From Saccharopolyspora gregorii (lineage in GTDB: Bacteria; Actinomycetota; Actinomycetes; Mycobacteriales; Pseudonocardiaceae): a stretch of DNA of 64,000 nucleotides. Of this stretch, positions 49,257 to 58,500 are shown in pieces. The notes below the pieces were generated by a model, which worked only from the letters and a program-made list of their open reading frames with translations, was not told the DNA's origin and did not search any database. How positions within the stretch are numbered: position 1 is the first letter of the stretch; the number at the start of each line of letters is the position of its first letter. The translations under genes and the position numbers were made by a program. The stretch covers positions 434,001-498,000 of the forward strand of contig NZ_CP059556.1 of assembly GCF_024734405.1 (NCBI RefSeq). Direction: 5' to 3'.

Positions 49257-50312
49257 TCACGCGCCACCGGTCGGATTGTCCTCGAACGGCGGCGGCTGGA
49301 CCAGCATCTGCGCCACATCGATGTGCTTGTCGATCTGGCCGAAGCGCTGCATCAGGTCCGCGACGCGCTGCAGCCGGGCGGCGTCCATCGAGGTGGGGAT
49401 CTTGCCGAGTTCCACGATCGGCGCGAGCTCCGGGCTGATCTTCGCGAACTGCGGCAGCAGCGGCGTGACCTCGGCCCGGTTCTGGCCGGTGACCTGCGCC
49501 TTGTGCACGGCCCGCTGGAAGGCCTGCAGCGTGTTCGGGTTCTCCTCGGCGAACTTCGCGGTGGTCATGGCACCGGCCACCGGGAAGTCGGCGGTCCCGC
49601 CCGAGAAGGCGTCCATGATGGACACGGCGCCCGCGTTCTTGGCGGCCTGGGTGATGAACGGTTCGGTCATCACCGCGGCGTCGATCTGGCCGTTCTGCAG
49701 CGCAGGCAGCATCTCCGGGAAGCCGAAGCGCACGAACTGGTCGTCGGAGACGTCGATGCCCCGGTCCTGCAGCGCGGCCTTGGTGCCGATGTCGGTGATG
49801 GCGCCCGGCGCGCTGTAGGCGATCTTGGCGCCGGCGAGGTCCTCCGGCTTCTTGATCTTGGAGCCGGGCAGCACCATGATGTTCATCGTGTTCGGCACCG
49901 AGATCATCATCTCGCTGATGATCTTCAGGTCGGCGGCGCCGGTGGCCTGGGCCTTGATCGGCGCCGTGTAGCTGCCGAGGCTCACGTCGTTCTGCCCGGA
50001 GATCAGCGAGGTCAGCGCGGCCGGGCCGTCCGACACCGGCTGCACCTTGACGGTCAGGCCCTCCTCGGCGAAGTAGCCCTTCGCCTGCGCCACCGCGATG
50101 GGGGCCTGGGACAGCGCGGGCAGCGAGCCCACCACGACGGTGGTCTTCTCCAGGGTTCCGTTGCCGCCGTCGCTCGCCCCGTCGGACCCGCTGAGCAGAC
50201 CGCAGCCGCTCAGGGCGAACGTCGAGACGCCGATCGTGGCGATGGACAGCAGCGCGCGAACGACGCGCCGCCGGGTTCCACGTGGTGCGGATCCGGTCGG
50301 TCTGCTCGGCAT
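49257..50312 (-). CDS. ABC importer solute-binding lipoprotein (SsuA/NrtA/NMT1-like), copy 2
   Basis: A 351-residue lipoprotein (lipobox FALSGC) starting at ATG 50312 behind GAGGAGG. The binding domain matches copy 1 block by block: VGSLPALSQAPIAVAQAKGYF, LISGQNDVSLGSYTAPIKAQATGAADLKII, ALQNGQIDAAVMTEPFI, and a shared C-terminus DAARLQRVADLMQRFGQID. Copy 1 lies 106 bp downstream on the same strand, so the pair is probably one transcript. It shares a divergent promoter region with mdlC copy 2. Confidence 0.88.
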   Translation of the reverse strand: MPSRPTGSAPRGTRRRVVRALLSIATIGVSTFALSGCGLLSGSDGASDGGNGTLEKTTVVVGSLPALSQAPIAVAQAKGYFAEEGLTVKVQPVSDGPAALTSLISGQNDVSLGSYTAPIKAQATGAADLKIISEMMISVPNTMNIMVLPGSKIKKPEDLAGAKIAYSAPGAITDIGTKAALQDRGIDVSDDQFVRFGFPEMLPALQNGQIDAAVMTEPFITQAAKNAGAVSIMDAFSGGTADFPVAGAMTTAKFAEENPNTLQAFQRAVHKAQVTGQNRAEVTPLLPQFAKISPELAPIVELGKIPTSMDAARLQRVADLMQRFGQIDKHIDVAQMLVQPPPFEDNPTGGA

Positions 50313-50591
50313 GCGGGGGTGCCTCCTCGGGCGAGCGATGTGGAACGGTGAACGAAGCTAGCCGAGCGGGGTGGCGCCGGAAGCCCACGTCAGGCCTGCA
50401 TAACAGGCTGCAATAGGATTGGAATCGCACTTACCCGAGCGTGTCAAGGTGATCTAGTGCCTGGTGACCAAACGTAATTGCATCGGGTCTCGGCGTAGTC
50501 CCGTGCCGCTCGATGACGGCTTTTCTCGTATTTGAGGGAAATACGTGAATGTCCGGCCCGGCTGAGGAGAATGGTGATGGAGGCAGCAGAC
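50313..50591. promoter_or_regulatory. Divergent promoter region, SBP copy 2 / mdlC copy 2
   Basis: This 279-bp divergent gap is clearly less GC-rich than the flanks at 50395-50570. A direct repeat of CAGGCCTGCATAA (50391-50403) and CAGGCTGCAATAG (50404-50416) could be a regulator site. No -35/-10 pair is assigned. Confidence 0.45.
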
Positions 50592-52172
50592 ATGCCCACC
50601 GTGCGCGAGGTCACGCGAGGCCTGATGCGCGAGCTCGGGCTGACGACCGTGTTCGGCAACCCGGGCACGACCGAGGTCCCGTTCCTGGACCAGTGGCCGG
50701 ACGACTTCCACTACGTGCTGGGCCTGCAGGAGTCCGTCGTGACCTCGATGGCCGACGGCTACGCCCAGCAGACCGGCAACGCGGTGCTGGTGAACCTGCA
50801 CTCGGCGGGCGGGCTCGGCCACGCGCTCGGCGCGGTGTTCGGCGCCTACCGCAACCGCACCCCGATGATCGTGCTCGCCGGCCAGCAGACCCGCAGGTTG
50901 CTGCCGCACGACCCGTTCCTCGGCGCCACCGACGCCGCGCAGTTCCCCAAGCCGTACGTGAAGTGGTCGCTGGAACCGGCCCGGGCCGCTGACGTGCCGT
51001 TGGCGCTGGTCCGGGCGTACCAGATGGCGATGCAGGCTCCCCGCGGCCCGGTGTTCCTGTCGGTGCCCGCCGACGACTGGGACGAGCCGGGCGAGCCGGT
51101 GGAGGCGCCGCGGCCGATCTCCCCGCCCGCCGCCGACCCGGCCGTCATCGCCGAGCTGGCGGCCGCGCTGCGCGACTGCGAGCGCCCCGCCTTCGTCGTC
51201 GGTCCCGCCGTGGTCGAGGCGGGAGCGGTCGCCGAGCTGGTGGAGCTGGCCGAGCGGACCGGGGCCGCGGTGTGGATCTCGCCGATGGTGTCCCGCTCCT
51301 CGTTCCCGGAGACCCACCCGCAGTTCGCCGGGTTCCTCCAGCCCGCCGAGCCCGCGGTGGCCGCGGCGCTGCGGGACCACGACCTGGTCACCGTGTTCGG
51401 GGCGCCCGCGTTCACCTACCACGTCTACCGCGGCGAACCGGAGCACCCGCACCCGCGCGGCTTCGTGATCAGCGACGACCCGGAGATCCTGGCGCGCGCC
51501 CGGCACCTGCGGGGCGTGCACGCGGGCCTGGCCCAGGCGCTGCGGCAGCTGCTGCCGGAGGTGGAGCGCTCGGACCGGCCGGTCGCGCGGGGCTGGTCCC
51601 GCCCGGAGCTGCCGCCGCTGAGCACCCCGCCCGCCGCCGACCACGTGATCAGCCTGGTGCGCGAGCTGCTGCCGGAGAACGCGGTGGTGGTCACGGAAGC
51701 CCCCACGCACAAGCAGACGATCCAGCGGCACCTGCCGTTCGACTCGCCGGACCAGGACTTCCACGCGGGCGCCAGCGGTGCGCTGGGCTACGGGATCTCC
51801 GCGCTGGTGGGCTCGGCGTTGGGCGCCCCGTCCCGGCCGGTGCTGGGCCTCATCGGTGACGGCGCCAGCATGTACGGCATCCAGGCGCTGTGGACCGCGG
51901 CGAAGGAGCACGCCTCGCTGACGCTGCTGGTGCTGGACAACGAGGAGTACGCGGCGGTGCGGGTGCTCGGCGAGACGGAGAACGGCGGGAAGCTGCCCGG
52001 CGTGGAGCTCGGCGGCATCGACTTCGTCGCCGTCGCCCGCGGCCTGGGCTGCGCGGCGCGCCGGGTCGCCGACCTCGACGAGCTGGAGCGCGAACTGCCC
52101 GCGGCGATGGCGGAGCCGGGTCCGACGGTGCTGCACGTGCCGGTCGCGGCGAGCGCGCGGAAACTGTATTGA
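50592..52172 (+). CDS. mdlC: Benzoylformate decarboxylase-like ThDP enzyme, copy 2
   Basis: A protein of about 526 residues, strongly similar to the gene at 45228 along its whole length (VFGNPGTTEVPFL, LGLQESVV, VNLHSAGGLGHALG, GAPAFTYHVYRGEPE, GDGASMYGIQALW ending in LDN). The start is set at ATG 50592 (MPTVREV), which aligns with the paralogue and has GGAGG eight bases upstream. ATG 50577, with AGGAG, is almost as good. It probably acts on an aromatic 2-oxo acid imported by the adjacent ABC system. It has the same Thr in place of the active-site Ser. Confidence 0.88.
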   Translation: MPTVREVTRGLMRELGLTTVFGNPGTTEVPFLDQWPDDFHYVLGLQESVVTSMADGYAQQTGNAVLVNLHSAGGLGHALGAVFGAYRNRTPMIVLAGQQTRRLLPHDPFLGATDAAQFPKPYVKWSLEPARAADVPLALVRAYQMAMQAPRGPVFLSVPADDWDEPGEPVEAPRPISPPAADPAVIAELAAALRDCERPAFVVGPAVVEAGAVAELVELAERTGAAVWISPMVSRSSFPETHPQFAGFLQPAEPAVAAALRDHDLVTVFGAPAFTYHVYRGEPEHPHPRGFVISDDPEILARARHLRGVHAGLAQALRQLLPEVERSDRPVARGWSRPELPPLSTPPAADHVISLVRELLPENAVVVTEAPTHKQTIQRHLPFDSPDQDFHAGASGALGYGISALVGSALGAPSRPVLGLIGDGASMYGIQALWTAAKEHASLTLLVLDNEEYAAVRVLGETENGGKLPGVELGGIDFVAVARGLGCAARRVADLDELERELPAAMAEPGPTVLHVPVAASARKLY

Positions 52173-52231
52173 TCGTTCCCGCTTGATTCGAGGGAAAACC
52201 CCCGTGGATATCGGTCGGCGCGAGGCGGAAC

Positions 52232-52264
52232 GGGAAAGTCGGGGATTTTCCCCAGACTTTTCCC
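52232..52264. terminator. Hairpin between convergent mdlC copy 2 and ABC operon
   Basis: GGGAAAGTCGGGGA pairs with TCCCC-A-GACTTTTCCC around a TTT loop, with one unpaired A and one bulged T. It lies 60 bp after the mdlC stop, and the arms are T/A-rich enough to serve both strands. The rest of the 295-bp gap shows no gene. Confidence 0.6.
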
Positions 52265-52467
52265 GGGACCGTATTCGGAGAGTGACCGGTACTGCTGGGT
52301 AATTCTGGTTCCACGCATTCGGCCAATGCGGGAACGGGCATGGAATGGTGCCTGAAAGTCCCTCGTTCGAGTGTGGTTCGACCACGTTCCGCAATCAGGT
52401 ATGGACCAGAAAGCGCGCGGCCCGCGTCCGGACGGTGCCGGACGCGGGCCGCGGTGCGCGCGGGGAG

Positions 52468-53262
52468 TCAGCCCTCGTGGGCGGCGATCTCCGCGGTCTC
52501 CTGGGCGCCCGGGGAGTGCAGCAACCGGGCCACCTGGCTGCGCAGCCGCACGAACTCCGCCGAGGCGCGGGTGCCGATCTGGTCCCGCCGGGACCCCAGC
52601 GGCACGTCCAGCTCCGCCACCACCGTCGCGGGGGACTTGGACAGCACCAGCACCCGGTCGCCCAGGTAGATGCTCTCGTCGATGTCGTGCGTGACCAGCA
52701 GGATCGTGCTGCCGTGCTGCTCGCGCACCGACAGCAGCAGGTCCTCCAGCTCGAACCGGGTCTGCGCGTCGACGGAGGCGAACGGCTCGTCCATCAGCAG
52801 CAGCGCGGGGCGGGTGGCCAGCGCGCGGGCGATCGCGACGCGCTGCTGCATGCCGCCGGAGAGCTGCCACGGGTACTTCTTCGCCGCGTCGGCCAGCCCG
52901 ACCTGGGCCAGCGCCTCCTCGGCCCGCTCGCGCCGGTTCACCGACCGGGTGCGTAGCGGGAACTCCACGTTGCCGCGGACGGTCAGCCACGGGAACAGCG
53001 AGCGGCCGTAGTCCTGGAACACCACGGCGAGGTCGTCCGGGACCCCGTCGATCTCGGTGCCGTGCAGCTCGACCCGCCCCGAGGTGGGGCGCTGCAGCCC
53101 GCCGATCAGCCGCAGCAGCGTCGACTTGCCGCAGCCGGACGGGCCGACGATGCAGGCCAGCTCACCGGTGCGGACGGTGAAGCCCAGCTCCTCGATGGCG
53201 ACGTGCCGCTGCTTGCCGGGGTAGGTGTGCCCGAGCCCGGTCACTTCCAGCATCGTGCTCAC
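52468..53262 (-). CDS. ABC importer ATPase (SsuB/TauB-like)
   Basis: A 264-residue ATPase (GTG 53262). Walker A GPSGCGKST, Q-loop VVFQDYGRSLFPWLTV, signature LSGGMQQRVAIARALA, Walker B LLLMDEPFASVD and switch His in VTHDIDE are all intact, in the nitrate/sulfonate/taurine importer subfamily. It begins 3 bp after the upstream permease stop, so it is the last gene of the permease-permease-ATPase operon. Confidence 0.95.
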   Translation of the reverse strand: MSTMLEVTGLGHTYPGKQRHVAIEELGFTVRTGELACIVGPSGCGKSTLLRLIGGLQRPTSGRVELHGTEIDGVPDDLAVVFQDYGRSLFPWLTVRGNVEFPLRTRSVNRRERAEEALAQVGLADAAKKYPWQLSGGMQQRVAIARALATRPALLLMDEPFASVDAQTRFELEDLLLSVREQHGSTILLVTHDIDESIYLGDRVLVLSKSPATVVAELDVPLGSRRDQIGTRASAEFVRLRSQVARLLHSPGAQETAEIAAHEG

Positions 53263-53265
53263 GGG

Positions 53266-54105
53266 TCATCCTTTCGCTTGGGCGGGCTGGTCGGAGCGTT
53301 GCTGCCAGCTCAGCGCGCGCCGCTGCACCGCGAGCAGGCCGGTGTTGAGCAGGTATCCCAGCAGCGCCAGCAGCACGATCCCCGCCCACAGGTCGGGGAA
53401 CTCGAACTGTTGCTGGGCGTAGACCAGCTGGAAGCCGAGCCCGCTGCTGGCGCCTACCATCTCGGAGACGACCATCAGGATCAGCGCCTGCGAGAGGCTG
53501 ACCCGCAGCCCGGCGAAGATCTTCGGCGCGGCGGCGGGCAGCACGATCCGGGTCCACCAGTCCCACCGGCTGATCCGGAACGCCAGCGCGGTCTGCTCCT
53601 TGACGGAGTCGACCGAGGCCGCGCCGTCGGCGGTGTTGAGCACGACGGTGAACACCGTGCCGAAGACGATCGTGGCCAGCTGCATCGGCGTGCCCAGGTT
53701 GAACAGCACCAGGAACAGCGGCACCAGGGCCGGGGTGGGCAGCGAGCGGAAGAAGTCCAGCAGCGGCCCGACGTACTCCGCGGCCTTGCGGGAGCGGCCG
53801 AGCGCGATGCCGAGGACGACGCCGATCGCCCCGGAGATCAGCCAGCCGCCGAACAGCCTGCCCAGGCTGGGCAGCACGTCGCGGAACACCGCGTCGGTGA
53901 GCCACAGCCGGGAGGCGGGGCCGGTCAGCCAGATCTGCCAGGCGTGCGCCACGATCTCGGTCGGCGGCAGGAAGTACACGTTGTCCGCGGCGCGGGTGGC
54001 GAGCTCCCACAGCACCAGCAGGACCAGCAGCAGGCCCCACTTGCCCAGGAAGTTCCGCACGCCGGCGACCGGCGCGGCGGTGGGGGCGGTCCGTTGTGCC
54101 GTCAC
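53266..54105 (-). CDS. ABC importer permease A (SsuC/TauC-like)
   Basis: A 279-residue permease (GTG 54105, overlapping the upstream stop by 4 bp). It has an N-terminal helix (WGLLLVLLVLWELA), PPTEIVAHAW, then a BPD_transp_1 core with about five further helices. The coupling-helix EAA loop is EQTALAFRISRWDWWTRIVLPAAAPKIFAGLRVSLSQA. It pairs with permease B to form the membrane channel. Confidence 0.93.
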   Translation of the reverse strand: MTAQRTAPTAAPVAGVRNFLGKWGLLLVLLVLWELATRAADNVYFLPPTEIVAHAWQIWLTGPASRLWLTDAVFRDVLPSLGRLFGGWLISGAIGVVLGIALGRSRKAAEYVGPLLDFFRSLPTPALVPLFLVLFNLGTPMQLATIVFGTVFTVVLNTADGAASVDSVKEQTALAFRISRWDWWTRIVLPAAAPKIFAGLRVSLSQALILMVVSEMVGASSGLGFQLVYAQQQFEFPDLWAGIVLLALLGYLLNTGLLAVQRRALSWQQRSDQPAQAKG

Positions 54106-54869
54106 AGTTCCTCCCGGCTCGCGGTCCAGCCGAACAGCCTGCGCTGCAGCTGCTGCAGCCCGGAGTTGATCAGATATCCGATGGCGCCGACGATCACGGT
54201 CCCGGCCAGCACCAGGTCCATCCGCCCGCCGCCGCTGCTGGCTTCGAGGATGAAGGTGCCGACGCCGCGCGCCCCGCCCGCGATGAGCTCGACGACGACC
54301 ACCACGACCAGCGCGATCGACGCGGAGATGCGGATGCCGGTGGCGATGAACGGCGCGGCGTGCGGCAGCGCGACGGTGAACATGGTGCGGACCCGGCCGA
54401 ACCCGAAGGACCGCGCGAGGTCGGTGTAGAGCGGGTCCATCTCGTCCAGCGCGTACATGGTGTTGAACAGGATCGGCCACAGCGCGGCGTACGTGGCCAG
54501 CGTGATCTTGGTTTCCGGTCCGGCGCCGAGCAGCAGCATGAACAGCGGCAGCAGCGCCACCGCGGGCAGCGGGCGCAGGAACTCGACCACCGTCAGCCCG
54601 GCGACCCGGGCGGGCCGCACGCTGCCGAGCAGCAGGCCCAGCGGGATCGCGATGACCGCGGCCAGCGCGAGCGCGATGAGGAAGGTCAGGACGGTCGCGA
54701 TGGTGTCGAGGACGAAGTCGGCGTCCCCGCCGAGCAGTTCCGCGATGCGCGGACCCACGACGGAGGGCGGCGGCACGAACCGGGCGTCGAGCAGGCCGAC
54801 CGCGCAGCACAGCTCCCACAGCACCAGCAGGCCGGCCAGTCCGGCCAGGCCGCGAGCGAGTCGGGCCAC
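54102..54869 (-). CDS. ABC importer permease B (SsuC/TauC-like)
   Basis: A 255-residue permease (GTG 54869 behind GAGAGGAG), first gene of the operon. RFVPPPSVVGPRI, FLRPLPAVALLPLFMLLLGAGPETKI, and the EAA loop YTDLARSFGFGRVRTMFTVALPHAAPFIATGIRISASIA mark the family. It is divergent from the conservon, with a 684-bp gap. The solute-binding proteins are encoded separately at 48149-50312. Confidence 0.93.
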   Translation of the reverse strand: MARLARGLAGLAGLLVLWELCCAVGLLDARFVPPPSVVGPRIAELLGGDADFVLDTIATVLTFLIALALAAVIAIPLGLLLGSVRPARVAGLTVVEFLRPLPAVALLPLFMLLLGAGPETKITLATYAALWPILFNTMYALDEMDPLYTDLARSFGFGRVRTMFTVALPHAAPFIATGIRISASIALVVVVVVELIAGGARGVGTFILEASSGGGRMDLVLAGTVIVGAIGYLINSGLQQLQRRLFGWTASREEL

Positions 54870-55553
54870 CGGTCAGCTCCTCTCCGGTGGTGCGCCGGGA
54901 TCCTGGCGGGGGCCGGTGTCGCGGTCGGCGGCGGTGCGCATCCTGACTGCTTCTCCTCGCGTGGGCGGCGTGCGGTGGCCGGGAGCGGTACGTGCCGGGG
55001 AGCCGGTCGGCAGGTGGCCGAACCGCGTGCTGCGAACGGTCCACACCGCCACCGTCGTCGCTGGTGGGAACGATGATGATCACCCAGGCGACGGTGGTGC
55101 CGAGCGCGGCTCTAAGGTGCTCCCAGTACTTGTCGGACGGTTGCTCGACGTGGTCGTCGTCGACCAGGACTCGCGGAGCCGCGAAGCCGGTCGTGAGCCT
55201 AGGTGATAGCCCGAATGGGTGGTAGGTCGGGCGTTTCGGATTTTCGGCGCGCCCGACGGACACGGTGAGTGACGGGCAAAATCAACAGTGCCGCCGCTCC
55301 TCTTTGGAGTGAAAGTGGCACCCGGTTCCGTTACCTTCCGTGTCCTTACCCACTTCCCCGTCGACGGTCGTCGCAAGTACCCTGTGCTGCGCTGGAACGC
55401 GAGGCGTCCCGGTACCGTCACAACGGGTGCCAGGCAGCGCCCAGCGTCCAGAATCGGCCCGCTGAACTGCGGGTTCGGTCCGGAGCACGGTGCAAGTGTA
55501 GATTTTTCGTGAGCGGTGCGAGCCTCCGCTGCTGTCGGAAGAGGAAGCCTGGA
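54870..55553. other. Long divergent region between the ABC operon and the conservon
   Basis: No gene is convincing in these 684 bp. Open frames on both strands lack ribosome-binding sites and family resemblance. The right half has lower-GC patches, including GTAGATTTTTCGTGAG (about 55498-55513), which may belong to the cvnA promoter. The left end should carry the ABC promoter. Confidence 0.45.
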
Positions 55554-58500
55554 GTGGCCCGAGGAGACACAGGTCGCGAGCGCCTGAGCCGCACGGAGCA
55601 GGCGGACGCCGGTATCCACCACATGGGCGAGGCGCTCGGCACCGAAGGTCAGTCGCTCGGCACCGAAAGTCAAAGCGCTTCGCTGAGCATGGGTTCCGCC
55701 CAGCTGCGGGGCGGTCAGGACAGCGGTCCCGGCGACTGGCGGCTGAGCAACTGGCGACTGCGCACCAAGCTGTTGGCCGTCCTGCTGATCCCGCTGCTCA
55801 GCGCGATCGTGTTCGGCGGTCTGCACATCTACGACGGGGTGAGCGAGGCCCGTCTGCTCGACCGGACCCACCAGCAGGTGAACCTGCAGCGGGCGGCCGA
55901 CGACCTGACCCACGAGCTGCAGCGCGAGCGGGACCTCTCGGTCTCCTACGTCGCCGGCGGCCGGTCCGGGGACGCGGCACCGCTGGCGGACGTCCGCACC
56001 AAGGTCGACGCCGAGCTGGACGAGTTCCGGGGCCTGATCGGCGGCAACGACGATTCGATCGCCTCCGAGTACCGGATCGCCGCCGACAACCTGAACAGCC
56101 GGCTCGCCAGCCTGCGCGACTCGGTGGACAACACCCAGTACCCGCCGGAAGGCGTGCTGCGCACCTACAGCCAGAGCATCGACTCGTTGCTCGACCTCGG
56201 CCAGCAGGGCGTCAGCAACATCTCCGACTCCAACCTGCTGCGGCTGACGCTGGCCACGAACGCGATCGCCGACGCGCAGGAAGCGGCCTCGCTCCGCGCC
56301 GCGCTGCTCAACGACGCGATCCGGGCCGGCCAGTTCCGCACCGACCAGAACCGGGAGCTGCTGGCCGCCGAAGCGCGGATCGAGACCGCGGTCAGCGACT
56401 TCAACGCGGTCGCCACCGAGGCCCAGCGGCAGCTCTACCAGGACAGCGTCACCGGCGCCGACGTCGACCGCGCGAACAGCATGTCGCAGAGCGCGCTCGC
56501 CTTCGACAGCGGCGGCCAGCCGCTGAACTCGCTGGACGCGCAGGAGTGGGACAAGGTCGCGAACACCAGCGTCGACCTGATCGACCAGGTCGGCGGCAAG
56601 CTGCACGACAGCCTCGACGCCGCGGCCGACGACGCCGCGGCGGGCGCCCAGCAGCGCACCATCGCGATCAGCGTGGCGACGCTGCTCGCCCTGGTCGTGG
56701 CCCTGGCGGTCGCCCTGGTCGTGGCCCGGTCCCTGCTGGGCTCGCTGCGGACCCTGCGCCGCTCGGCGCTGGACGTGGCCGACCGCGGGCTGCCGGAGGC
56801 GGTCCGGGCGATCCTGAACGAGTCCGGTTCGGGCGGCGGCGGCCTCGCGCAGATCGAGCCGATCCCGGTCTACAGCCGGGAGGAGATCGGCAAGGTCGCC
56901 CGCTCGTTCGACGCGGTCCACTCGCAGGCGCTGCGGCTGGCGTCCGAGCAGGCGCTGCTGCGGAACAACGTCAACGACCTGTTCGTGAACCTGGCCCGCC
57001 GGAGCCAGACCCTGGTGCAGCGGCAGCTGTCCCTGATCGACCGGCTGGAGCAGGACGAGCAGGACCCGGACCAGCTCTCCAGCCTGTTCGAGCTGGACCA
57101 CCTGGCGACCCGCATGCGCCGGAACAACGAGAACCTCCTGATCCTCGGCGGCACCGACCTGACGCGCCGGATGATGCGCCCGGTCCCGCTGACCGAGGTC
57201 GTGGGCGCCGCGGTGTCCGAGGTGGAGCAGTACACCCGCGTCTCGGTCGCCGACTCCCCGGACCTGGCCATCCAGGGCCGCGTGGTCAACGACTTCGTGC
57301 ACCTGGTGGCGGAGCTGCTGGAGAACGCCACGGTGTTCTCCAACCCGGACACCGAGGTCACCGTCCGCACCGCCTACCGCAGGCAGGAACTGGTGCTGGA
57401 GATCCGGGACCGCGGTGTCGGCATCGACGCCGCCGAGCTCGGCGAGATCAACGAGCGCCTCACCCGGCCGCCGGAGATCGACGTCGCGGTGTCCCGCCGG
57501 ATGGGCCTGTACGTGGTCGGGCAGCTGGCCCGCCGCCACGACATCCGGGTGGACCTGCGCAACAACGGCGACCTGGAAGGCGGCGTGACCGCCAGCGTCC
57601 GCGTCTCCGGCGAGTTCGTGGTGCAGCTGACCCCGGACGGCCCGCGGCCGATGCCCGACGTGCAGCGGGTCGCCGCGGACGACCGGGACTCGGCCGACAC
57701 CGGCACGAACCTGGGCCTGGCCGCCGCGTTCGGCGGTGCCGCCGCGAACGGGCGCGCCGCGGACTCCTCCTCGCAGCTGTCCCCGGTGGACCCGGCGGAG
57801 CTGGATCAGCCCGCCGAGCAGTCCCGCACCTCGCAGGTGCCGGTCAGCGGCAACGGGCACGGCGGGATCGAGAAGACGCACGTCTCCCCGGTGTGGATCA
57901 CCGAGGACGACGACCCGGTGCCGGACCTCGACTTCGCGGCCCCGGCCGAGGAACCGGAGCGGCCCGAACCGGCCGCGACCCGCGAGCCGGAGGTCGAGCA
58001 GCAGGACGTCGAATGGCAGGACGCCGACGAGGAGCAGCAGGCCGCCGAGGAATCGGCGCCCGGCGACTACTCGTTCCGCGTCGCCACCGGCGACTCGTTC
58101 GGCGTGACCGACGTGCCGCGCTGGCACACCGCCGAGCAGGCCGCCATCCGCGACGCCGAGCCGCAGGCTCCCCGTCCGGCCGAGCCGCAGGCTCCCCGCC
58201 CGGCCGAGCAGACCTCCGAGGTCTGGCCGAACGAGGAGACCCGCGACCCGGACTTCGACGGCCAGTGCGGCGTCCCGCCCGGCCTGGACGCGCCGCAGCT
58301 CGGTGAGGACGTGACGACGACGTCGGGCCGGGCCGAGAGCGGACCGCAGGACCTCTTCCACAGCCCGTACGAGGCGGAGAAGACCCAGCAGATCAGCCTT
58401 CCCCCGGACGACTTCGACTGGGGCGCAGGCGCCCCGGCGGAACCGGAGCAGGCCGCGCGCACCAACGGTGCCGGGACGACCCCGCCGCCGCTGGGCTACG

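Noticed and set aside
48149..50312. Solute-binding proteins considered as thiamine-precursor (ThiY/NMT1) binders because of the nearby thiamine genes
   Set aside because: No TPP riboswitch precedes them or the ABC operon, and their neighbours are decarboxylases and not thi genes. The ligand is left open.
54870..55263. Minus-strand open frame containing stretches that look protein-like (for example YWEHLRAALGTTVAWVIIIVP)
   Set aside because: It has no ribosome-binding site, no family resemblance, and runs on in the wrong phase over the ABC permease. Treated as chance.
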